Of a stretch of DNA of 12,532 nucleotides, positions 6,853-12,532 are shown piece after piece. A program made the position numbers and the translations under genes. How positions within the stretch are numbered: position 1 is the stretch's first letter; each line of letters begins with the position of its first letter. The DNA comes from an uncultured Bacillota bacterium (lineage in GTDB: Bacteria; Bacillota; Clostridia; Peptostreptococcales; Anaerovoracaceae): assembly GCA_946408315.1 (NCBI GenBank), contig CAMJRV010000029.1, positions 1 through 12,532 of the forward strand, read 5' to 3'. Below the pieces are notes generated by a model that was not told the DNA's origin, searched no databases, and saw nothing but the letters and a program-made list of their open reading frames with translations.

Positions 6853-7746
6853 TTATTTTATGCCGAGTTTCGCCCGGACCTCATCGCCGTCAAACTCAGG
6901 AATTCCAAGGATCTGACGGGCTTCCGCAGACGTTGCGGGCTGATTTCCATACGCCTTCACCGCTGCCACCGCGCGCTCCACAAGCATCTTGTTCGTAGCC
7001 ATGATCTTGTTGCCGTTTTCATCTTTTCCGAAGATCACATTATCCTCCAGCCCAACCCGGAGATGGCCGCCCAAAGCGAGAGTTGCGAACAGGATCGGCA
7101 GATGCCCCGCACCCACGCCAAAGGCGGACCAGGTCGAACCAGGCGGGAGAAGATTCTTTAAATAAACCAGATTTTCAACTGTGGCGGACATTGCTCCGAG
7201 CACTCCAAGACAGAGCTGATAATGATTCGTCGCAGGCAGATGCCCCTTTTTCACAAAATAGTCCGTTACCCCGAGCATTCCGGAATCAAAAATTTCGATC
7301 TCAGGCTTTATGCCCCGGTCCAAATAGACGTCGCCAAGCTCCTGAAGGAACTGCGGGGTATTCATGAAGACGCCTCCCGGCATCCAGTTAAAAGAGCCGG
7401 CGTCGTAAGACCCCATTTCAATTCCGTCCAGTTCCTTGTGATGCTCCATACGCTTTGCATTCCCGGCGGGATCGCCCCCGGACACCCGGTTGTCTCCGGA
7501 CGAGGTACAGTTTATGACCACATCACAGTCTTTATGCCGCCGGATCAGGCGGATCGTCTCGCGAAACTTTTCCTTATCCATGACTCCGAGTCCCTGGTCG
7601 TCTCTCATATGTAAATGAACGATGGCTGCGCCCAGCTTCCATACCTCGTATACATCTGACGCGATCTGTTCCGGCGTCTCCGGGATATTATATCCTGCAG
7701 GGGTAACGGCCCCTGTCAAAGCGGCTGTGATGATGGTCTTTCCCAT
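6853..7746 (-). CDS. Beta-keto acid cleavage enzyme (BKACE, DUF849 / Kce family)
   Basis: A 297-residue TIM-barrel, Zn-dependent enzyme. The family condenses a beta-keto acid with acetyl-CoA and cleaves it to acetoacetate plus a new acyl-CoA. By comparison with the remembered sequence of Kce (3-keto-5-aminohexanoate cleavage enzyme), the Zn ligands are conserved as His44, His46 (VHLHMRD) and Glu234. The catalytic Arg226/Asp231 pair is conserved as Arg230 and Asp235 in GGHLRVGLEDN. Kce Thr106 corresponds to Ser113. Kce Glu14, which binds the substrate amine, is Val14 here, so the substrate probably lacks that amine. The ATG at 7746 follows AAGGAG by about 10 nt; a closer ATG is out of frame. 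The gene is transcribed alone but has the same promoter block as the thiolase operon, whose CoA-transferase and thiolase would consume the acetoacetate. Confidence 0.92.
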   Translation of the reverse strand: MGKTIITAALTGAVTPAGYNIPETPEQIASDVYEVWKLGAAIVHLHMRDDQGLGVMDKEKFRETIRLIRRHKDCDVVINCTSSGDNRVSGGDPAGNAKRMEHHKELDGIEMGSYDAGSFNWMPGGVFMNTPQFLQELGDVYLDRGIKPEIEIFDSGMLGVTDYFVKKGHLPATNHYQLCLGVLGAMSATVENLVYLKNLLPPGSTWSAFGVGAGHLPILFATLALGGHLRVGLEDNVIFGKDENGNKIMATNKMLVERAVAAVKAYGNQPATSAEARQILGIPEFDGDEVRAKLGIK

Positions 7747-7791
7747 ATTTCATACTCTCCTTCTTATTTTCAAACAGATAAGACTTTGTAA

Positions 7792-7826
7792 TTCCCTGAC
7801 TTTATGTTATCAATAAAGCCAGGGAA
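7792..7826. repeat. 14-bp inverted repeat centred on the BKACE -10 region
   Basis: Arms TTCCCTGACTTTAT (7792-7805) and ATAAAGCCAGGGAA (7813-7826), one mismatch, 7-nt spacer. Its centre (7809) falls on the candidate -10 box of the BKACE promoter. This suggests an operator or DNA structure rather than a terminator; no T-run follows on either strand. Confidence 0.6.
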
Positions 7827-7832
7827 AATCTA
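7804..7832 (-). promoter_or_regulatory. Candidate promoter of the BKACE gene
   Basis: Minus strand: -35-like TAGATT (7832-7827) and -10-like TAACAT (7809-7804), 17 nt apart. Both boxes are weak but occupy the same places relative to the shared block as the thiolase promoter boxes do. The predicted leader is about 50 nt. Confidence 0.45.
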
Positions 7833-7869
7833 ACGCAAAAACTTCATATCAGTAAACCGCATCCTGCAT
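7829..7869. promoter_or_regulatory. Putative LysR-type operator, copy 2 (BKACE promoter)
   Basis: Matches 5709-5749 with no gaps: TCTAACGCAAA at the start, then CAT, TCAGTAA, CC and GCAT at the same offsets. It has the same orientation relative to its target gene (83 bp before the ATG, against 97 bp for thiolase). The inner inverted repeat is more degenerate here. Confidence 0.6.
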
Positions 7870-7891
7870 AAGGGCGTCCTGTATAAGGGGT
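7862..7891. repeat. Tandem 15-bp direct repeat
   Basis: TCCTGCATAAGGGCG (7862-7876) is followed directly by TCCTGTATAAGGGGT (7877-7891), 12/15 identical. The first unit overlaps the end of the putative operator. The rest of 7892-8000, between this repeat and the adenylate kinase stop, shows no gene and no convincing terminator. Confidence 0.5.
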
Positions 7892-8000
7892 CTTGCAGTG
7901 AGATACGAAATAAAGGAGCGCTATCTTACAAAGCCGCTACCGAAGGAGTCAAGAGCATCGGTCCACTCCATTGCTGAAGTTCTCGCTCTGTTCTCGCCGA

Positions 8001-8705
8001 TCAGCCGGCGGTCAGATCAAATGGTTTATGTATTGAGTACTTTTCTTTGTTTGATAAACGGATCTTGTCAATGATCATTTCAATTTCAGCTGAAACCGCA
8101 TCAATAGGCTTCGCCGCATCTACGTTCACCAAAAGATTTCTTCGCTGATAGTGCTCAATCAAGGGCTCTGTCTGTTCGTGATAGGAATGAAGCCGCTTTA
8201 TGACCGTCTCTTCCCTGTCATCCTCCCTCTGCGTTAAAGGGATCCGGCAGGTATCACAGATGCCCTGCTCTCTGGGAGGCTCATACACGATATGAAATGT
8301 TTTTCCGCAGTTTGGGCAAACCCGCCTTCCGGCAAGCCTGTTCATGATCACCTGATCCGCCACGTCAAAATTGATCGCGCAATCCAAGGCACTTCCCATC
8401 TCATTTAATACCTTATCCAGGCTTTCCGACTGTGATAAGGTTCTGGGAAATCCGTCAAGAATAAAGCCATACTTGCAGTCCTCCTGCATCAATCTGTCCT
8501 GAACAATGTTAATTGTGACCTCATCAGGAACCAGAAGACCCTTGTCCATATACCCCTTTGCCAGCTTTCCAAGCGGCGTCTCGTTCTTTAAGTTATACCT
8601 GAAAATATCCCCTGTGGAAATTTGCGGCAAGCCTGCTTTTTTTGATAAGAAAGCTGCTTGAGTTCCTTTGCCGACTCCCGGGGCCCCGAGTAATATGATT
8701 TTCAT
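8001..8705 (-). CDS. adk: Adenylate kinase (Zn-lid type)
   Basis: Cytoplasmic nucleotide kinase interconverting ATP + AMP and 2 ADP. Seen: P-loop GAPGVGKGT (7-15), the AMP-binding segment (STGDIFR, 30-36), FILDGFPRT (81-89), and a LID domain (about 123-160) with four cysteines in two CxxC pairs, Cys130/133 and Cys150/153, a structural Zn site common in Gram-positives. It is 234 residues, roughly 15-20 longer than the usual 214-217; the extra is a C-terminal tail (about 216-234). The ATG at 8705 has GGAGAG six nt upstream; an in-frame ATG at 8723 is not supported. It stands alone here rather than between secY and map in the ribosomal protein operon, so it may be a second copy. No functional link to the catabolic genes is visible. 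Confidence 0.95.
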   Translation of the reverse strand: MKIILLGAPGVGKGTQAAFLSKKAGLPQISTGDIFRYNLKNETPLGKLAKGYMDKGLLVPDEVTINIVQDRLMQEDCKYGFILDGFPRTLSQSESLDKVLNEMGSALDCAINFDVADQVIMNRLAGRRVCPNCGKTFHIVYEPPREQGICDTCRIPLTQREDDREETVIKRLHSYHEQTEPLIEHYQRRNLLVNVDAAKPIDAVSAEIEMIIDKIRLSNKEKYSIHKPFDLTAG

Positions 8706-8767
8706 ATGCTTCTCTCCTTTCATGAAACATCTTATTTACTCCCGTACGATCGGAACCGTTCCTAGGC

Positions 8768-8789
8768 GGACAATCGCATTTGATTGACC
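8768..8789. repeat. Imperfect inverted repeat in the adk leader
   Basis: GGACAATC (8768-8775) and GATTGACC (8782-8789), 7/8 pairing, 6-nt spacer. It lies between the candidate adk -10 and the gene. It could be a regulator site or a small leader hairpin. Confidence 0.35.
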
Positions 8790-8807
8790 AGTCTCCTTTT
8801 AAGTGAT

Positions 8808-8813
8808 ATTATA
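8808..8813 (-). promoter_or_regulatory. Candidate -10 box for adk
   Basis: A perfect TATAAT on the minus strand, about 100 nt before the adk start. No good -35 is found at 16-18 nt, so this is tentative. Confidence 0.35.
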
Positions 8814-8923
8814 AAGCAAAATTCAGGCCAACATTGTCGAAAAAGAGAAAAAAGTAAGAACGGCAGAAATCAGCGGAAAGCGCCAATCTACCGTTGAGCG
8901 TCCTGCAAGCGCTCTGGAAAATA

Positions 8924-8952
8924 TTTTTGCGAAATTTTGCACTTTTTATAAA
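8924..8952 (+). promoter_or_regulatory. Tentative promoter of the diguanylate cyclase gene
   Basis: TATAAA (8947-8952) with a poor T-rich -35 (8924-8929) at 17 nt, in an AT-rich stretch about 45 nt before the ATG. The remainder of the divergent 8706-8997 region holds no gene. Confidence 0.3.
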
Positions 8953-8997
8953 AATTCTGCAATAAGAGAGTCCGAAGGAAAAGGAAGTGATGAAAAA

Positions 8998-9867
8998 ATG
9001 CCTGTACAAATAAAATTAAGCACACTGGAGCAGAATCTTGCCTTTTTCAGTAAAATGTACGATGTGGTAAGGCTCGTAGATCCTATCAAAAAGACGGTCC
9101 TCGAATACGGCGATCATAGAGTGGGAGAAACGGGCGAGATTTGCTACGATTACTGGAAAAACGGAAAGATATGTGATAATTGTATCTCGGTCCGAGCCTT
9201 TCATGACAACAAGAGCTACATGAAGCTCGAACAAAATCCCGATGTAATCATGCTTGTCACTGCGATGCCCATAGAGGCCGCCGAGGGGCCTGTCATTCTG
9301 GAGCTTTTGAAAAACGCTACGGACAGCATGATGGTGGGAACAGGAGATTATAACAGCGGCCAGGCGATGCACAATATTGTACGCGACATCAACAATATGG
9401 TGATCATGGATCATCTGACGTCCATTTACAACCGCCGCTTTGTCGATGGCAGGCTGCCGGTGGACATTGTTCAAGCCACGGTCAAATCTCAGCCGCTGTC
9501 GGTCATCTTTATCGATATCAACAATATGAAAAAAATCAACGACGCGCATGGGCATACGATTGGAGATACGGCCCTGAAAAATGTGGCGGCTGTCATGCAG
9601 AAATGCATCAGGACCGATGTCGATTGGGTTGCCAGGTATGGCGGCGATGAGTTTATTATCTGCCTGAATAATATCGATAATACAGATGCCTACCGTATCG
9701 CAGAAAGGGTTCGCGAAAGCATTCTTTCAATCGAGCTGCCTTTGAAAAATGACGATACCCGGATTGAAATCTCATTTGGAATACAGACCATGTCTGAGTC
9801 GGCGCTTACGGCGGATGAAATCATCCGGATGGCTGATGAAAAAATGTACGAAAATAAAAATTATTGA
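8998..9867 (+). CDS. Diguanylate cyclase with N-terminal PAS-like Cys-containing sensor domain
   Basis: A 289-residue soluble protein that would make cyclic di-GMP from two GTP. The GGDEF domain (about 135-289) is intact: DHLTSIYNRRF (138-148), the metal-binding FIDINNMKKIND (171-182, Asp173), and the active-site loop YGGDEF (214-219). The allosteric I-site (RxxD ending 6 residues before GG) reads TDVD, so the Arg is shifted or missing and product inhibition is doubtful. The N-terminal 10-105 looks like a PAS-type sensor with CYDYWKNGKICDNC (49-62), giving Cys49, Cys59 and Cys62, which may bind a metal or sense redox. There is no membrane segment. The ATG at 8998 follows AAGGAAG; a nearby ATG at 8990 is out of frame. 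It is co-directional with the glycyl radical enzyme, 213 bp upstream of it. Confidence 0.92.
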   Translation: MPVQIKLSTLEQNLAFFSKMYDVVRLVDPIKKTVLEYGDHRVGETGEICYDYWKNGKICDNCISVRAFHDNKSYMKLEQNPDVIMLVTAMPIEAAEGPVILELLKNATDSMMVGTGDYNSGQAMHNIVRDINNMVIMDHLTSIYNRRFVDGRLPVDIVQATVKSQPLSVIFIDINNMKKINDAHGHTIGDTALKNVAAVMQKCIRTDVDWVARYGGDEFIICLNNIDNTDAYRIAERVRESILSIELPLKNDDTRIEISFGIQTMSESALTADEIIRMADEKMYENKNY

Positions 9868-10015
9868 TTAGGAAAGCGAAATTGTAAGTAAAAAACTTCA
9901 TTGAAATAGCAGAATGTCAGCGTAAAAGATAGCAAAAGTGCAATGGCAGGATAAATTCATGACAATCTGCAATAAAATGTGGGCGCGAATGCAATAACAA
10001 ACCACGGTTTTTCCG

Positions 10016-10021
10016 TATAAT
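10016..10021 (+). promoter_or_regulatory. Candidate -10 box for the glycyl radical enzyme gene
   Basis: A perfect TATAAT about 60 nt before the ATG at 10081, with no recognisable -35 at the usual spacing, so an activator may be needed. Three TGCAAT repeats lie upstream (9939, 9968, 9990). No gene is seen in 9868-10080. Confidence 0.4.
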
Positions 10022-10080
10022 TTCGGTTGTAAGAACAAATTCCCATAAGCTTCGCATTTGAATTAGTAGGAGGAAATCTT

Positions 10081-12471
10081 ATGACAGATAGAAAAACCGA
10101 TCTGCCAAAACGGCTGCAGGTTCTAAAAGACGCATACTTAGCTGCGAAACCAAGCATCACGATTGACCGCGCCCTGGCGTACACTGAAGTTTTTGAAAAA
10201 TATCCTGATCTCCCGAGAAATATTCAGCGGGCAAAAGGATTCCGCAGGGCCTGTGAAACTGCGCCAATGCTGATTCAGGATCACGAATTGATCGTAGGCC
10301 ATCCTTGCGGCAAACCCCGTGCAGGCGCGTTTTCCCCGGATACGGCATGGCAGTGGATTTCTGATGAATTGGATACAATCGGCACGAGGCCACAGGACCC
10401 GTATTTTATCAGCGAAGATGATAAAAAGATCATGCGTGAGCAGCTGTTCCCATTTTGGCAGGGAAAATCGCTGGCAGAAGAATGTGAGAAGGTATTCCGT
10501 AAAGAAAATGAAGAGCTGTGGGAGTTTGGCGCGGAAGCCTGCATCAGTGATCTGACTTATCATATTACCAGCGGAGGCGGCGATACCAGTCCGGGCTATG
10601 ATATCATTCTCTTCAAAAAAGGGATCAATGGCGTAAAAGCGGAAGCCGAAGCCTGTCTCTCCGAATTACCACCGGACAAAGAGGAAGAGAAGGATAAAAT
10701 TGCATTTTATCAGGCGGCAATAGAAACCTGTGAAGGAATTCTGACTTACGCGGCAAGGCTGTCTGCTTATGCTTTGGAATTATCTGAAAAGGAACAAGAT
10801 CCAAAGAGGAAAAGGGAACTGGAATCCATCGCAGCAGTGAATGCCCGTGTACCGGCCAATCCGCCTGAAACATTCCAGGAAGCTTTACAGTCAATATGGA
10901 CCATACAATCTCTGTTTTTAATGGAAGAAAATCAATGCAGCACCTCACTGGGCCGTATTGATCAGTATGTATATCCTTGTTATGCCGCAGACAAAGAATC
11001 GGGCAGAATGGATGACGCCCAGGCATTAGAATTAATAGGCTGCTTTATCATTAAATGTTCCGAAATGGTTTGGTATACTCCGGGCGCAACTGCAAAGTAT
11101 TTTGCCGGCTATATGCCATTTATTAATATGACCGTCGGCGGATTGAAACGAGAAGGCGGCGACGGCACCAATGACCTGACTTACTTAATCATGGACGCAG
11201 TTGAAAAAGTCAGAGTTTATCAGCCTTCCCTCGCCTGCCGTATTCACAACCAGTCTCCCCAGCGTTATTTGGAAAAAATCGTAGACGTGATTAAAACAGG
11301 CGTCGGTATGCCGGCATGCCACTTTGATGATGCGCATATTAAGATCATGCTCAGAAAAGGCTTTGACTTTGAAGATGCACGTGACTATTGCCTGATGGGC
11401 TGCGTCGAGCCGCAGAAATCGGGGCGGATCCATCAATGGACGGCAGGCGGATTTACCCAGTGGCCGATTACCCTTGAAATGGCACTCAACCGAGGCGTGC
11501 TAAAATCCTATGGAGACAAACAATGGCTCGATACAGGGGATTTGAATTCCCTGACTACCTATGAAGAATTTGATGCTGCTGTAAAACGTCAGCTCGATTA
11601 TCTGATTGAGATGAACGCCAGGGGAACCACTATGACCCAGGAGGTCTTCCGGGATATTACTCCCACGCCGTATATGTCTTTATTTGTTGACGGATGTATG
11701 CAAAACGGGAAGGACGTAACTGCCGGAGGCGCCGTGCTTTATGGCGGGCCCGGAACGATCTTCGCCGGTCTGGGAACCTATGTTGACAGTATGGCCGCAA
11801 TAAAGAAGCTGGTTTACGATGATAAAAAGTATACGCTTGCTCAAATAAAGGAAGCCTTGGATGCAAACTGGGAAGGCTATGGGCAGATTCGCCGTGATTG
11901 TCAAAATGCTCCGAAATACGGGAACGATGATGATTACGCAGATCTGATTGCCGCAGATATCGTTGATTACACGGAAAAAAGGATCAATCAGCACAAATCC
12001 CTTTATGCGAAACAAATACACGGGACCTTATCTCAGTCATTTAACACGCCGCTTGGCGAAATGATCGGGGCAACTCCAAACGGTCGTCCTGCTTTTGCTC
12101 CGCTGTCGGATGCGATGAGTCCTACCCAGGGAGCCGACACAAAGGGTGTAACAGCGGTTATAAAATCAGTATCCAAGATCAATGTAGAATCCATGAGCCT
12201 CGGTATGGCCCATAACTTCAAAGTTACTAAAAATTCTTTGAATTCGCCGGAAGGCAGATCCGGATTGATCACCTTGCTTCGAACAGCTTCCGTCATGGGC
12301 AACGGGCAGATGCAGTTCAACTGTGTTGATAATGTGACGCTCCTTAACGCACAGAATCATCCGGAGGAATACCGCGACCTTATCGTTCGTGTCGCAGGTT
12401 ACAGCGCCTTCTTTGTGGAGCTCTGCAAAGAAGTGCAGGATGAAATCATCAGCCGCACCGTGATTCAGTAA
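10081..12471 (+). CDS. cutC: Glycyl radical enzyme, choline trimethylamine-lyase (CutC) type
   Basis: A 796-residue glycyl radical enzyme, complete. Catalytic residues: thiyl Cys441 and Glu443 in MGCVEPQKSG, and radical Gly773 in RVAGYSAFF near the C-terminus. Compared with the remembered Desulfovibrio alaskensis CutC, every active-site position falls at a constant offset of 48. Tyr160 (Tyr208), Asp168 (Asp216), Phe347 (Phe395), Cys441 (489), Glu443 (491), Thr454 (502) and Gly773 (821) are conserved, but Tyr506 is Phe458. CutC cleaves choline to trimethylamine and acetaldehyde; the changed residue contacts the trimethylammonium group, so choline is likely but not certain. The roughly 48-residue N-terminal extension linked to microcompartment targeting is absent. 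The ATG at 10081 has AGGAGG 8 nt upstream. A radical-SAM activase (CutD) is required but is not in the window. Pyruvate formate-lyase is excluded by the single active-site Cys. Confidence 0.85.
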   Translation: MTDRKTDLPKRLQVLKDAYLAAKPSITIDRALAYTEVFEKYPDLPRNIQRAKGFRRACETAPMLIQDHELIVGHPCGKPRAGAFSPDTAWQWISDELDTIGTRPQDPYFISEDDKKIMREQLFPFWQGKSLAEECEKVFRKENEELWEFGAEACISDLTYHITSGGGDTSPGYDIILFKKGINGVKAEAEACLSELPPDKEEEKDKIAFYQAAIETCEGILTYAARLSAYALELSEKEQDPKRKRELESIAAVNARVPANPPETFQEALQSIWTIQSLFLMEENQCSTSLGRIDQYVYPCYAADKESGRMDDAQALELIGCFIIKCSEMVWYTPGATAKYFAGYMPFINMTVGGLKREGGDGTNDLTYLIMDAVEKVRVYQPSLACRIHNQSPQRYLEKIVDVIKTGVGMPACHFDDAHIKIMLRKGFDFEDARDYCLMGCVEPQKSGRIHQWTAGGFTQWPITLEMALNRGVLKSYGDKQWLDTGDLNSLTTYEEFDAAVKRQLDYLIEMNARGTTMTQEVFRDITPTPYMSLFVDGCMQNGKDVTAGGAVLYGGPGTIFAGLGTYVDSMAAIKKLVYDDKKYTLAQIKEALDANWEGYGQIRRDCQNAPKYGNDDDYADLIAADIVDYTEKRINQHKSLYAKQIHGTLSQSFNTPLGEMIGATPNGRPAFAPLSDAMSPTQGADTKGVTAVIKSVSKINVESMSLGMAHNFKVTKNSLNSPEGRSGLITLLRTASVMGNGQMQFNCVDNVTLLNAQNHPEEYRDLIVRVAGYSAFFVELCKEVQDEIISRTVIQ

Positions 12472-12496
12472 AGTGATCGAATTGGTTATCTTATTA

Positions 12497-12532
12497 GGGT
12501 CTGTAAAGAATTTTGTGTAAATAGAATTCCTG
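12497..12532. mobile_element. Possible end of an IS256-family insertion sequence
   Basis: The terminal GGGTCTGTAAAG, AA, TTTTGTGTAAA pattern starting 25 bp after the glycyl radical enzyme stop resembles terminal inverted repeats of IS256-family elements (CTGTAAAG...TTGTGTAAA). Only one end is visible and no transposase is in the window, so this rests on motif resemblance alone. Confidence 0.4.

Noticed and set aside
6853..7746. Assigning the BKACE as the lysine-fermentation enzyme Kce
   Set aside because: Glu14 is Val, and no lysine aminomutase or diaminohexanoate dehydrogenase genes are nearby.
7792..7826. Reading the inverted repeat as the adk terminator
   Set aside because: No U-run follows the stem on the minus strand (TTACAAAG), and it sits about 180 bp past the adk stop on the BKACE promoter.
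8761..8800. A short leader peptide upstream of adk (ATG-CGA-TTG-TCC-GCC-TAG on the minus strand)
   Set aside because: Only five codons, the purine-rich box is too far from the ATG (about 14 nt), and no attenuator structure follows.
9868..10080. Possible riboswitch before the glycyl radical enzyme
   Set aside because: No conserved aptamer core or terminator hairpin could be recognised; only a -10 box, repeats and a ribosome binding site are visible.
10081..12471. Calling the glycyl radical enzyme pyruvate formate-lyase or hydroxyproline dehydratase
   Set aside because: Pyruvate formate-lyase needs adjacent Cys-Cys; hydroxyproline dehydratase (HypD) has GCVETG and a GYSDHF radical loop. Here the motifs are GCVEPQKSG and GYSAFF, matching CutC.

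Overview
The window looks like chromosomal DNA of an anaerobic, low-to-mid GC Firmicute (Clostridia/Eubacteriales type). The reasons are strong AGGAGG-type ribosome binding sites, a Zn-lid adenylate kinase, an oxygen-sensitive glycyl radical enzyme, and a multi-cluster iron-sulfur protein. No rRNA, tRNA, CRISPR or phage gene was seen.

Left part (1-7746): a catabolic island for an unidentified beta-keto acid. A leftward operon starts near 5612 and runs thiolase -> 3-oxoacid CoA-transferase A -> CoA-transferase B -> OxlT-like MFS transporter -> second MFS transporter -> N-terminus of a NuoG/FdhA-like iron-sulfur protein that leaves the window at base 1. Junctions overlap by 4 bp or have gaps of at most 30 bp. 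Divergent from the thiolase is a LysR-type regulator (5857-6759). Convergent with that regulator is a beta-keto acid cleavage enzyme (BKACE, DUF849; 6853-7746), separated from it by a bidirectional terminator. The thiolase and BKACE promoters share the same block of about 41 bp at the same position relative to their -35 boxes, so the LysR protein probably controls both. The chemistry would fit as follows: BKACE turns a beta-keto acid plus acetyl-CoA into acetoacetate plus an acyl-CoA; the CoA-transferase moves CoA back to acetoacetate; thiolase cleaves acetoacetyl-CoA to acetyl-CoA. One MFS protein may import the substrate and the other export the released carboxylate. The BKACE lacks the Glu14 used by the lysine-fermentation enzyme Kce to hold an amine, so its substrate is probably different.

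Middle (8001-9867): a stand-alone adenylate kinase (leftward), then a divergent diguanylate cyclase with a Cys-containing PAS-like sensor domain.

Right part (10081-12532): a 796-residue glycyl radical enzyme of the choline trimethylamine-lyase (CutC) type. It aligns to Desulfovibrio CutC with a constant 48-residue offset at every active-site position I can place. It lacks the N-terminal extension and has Phe in place of the active-site Tyr506. About 25 bp after its stop, where the activase gene would be expected, the window ends in a sequence resembling the end of an IS256-family insertion sequence.

All functions are inferred from sequence. The comparisons with Kce and CutC rely on remembered reference sequences, not on a search.
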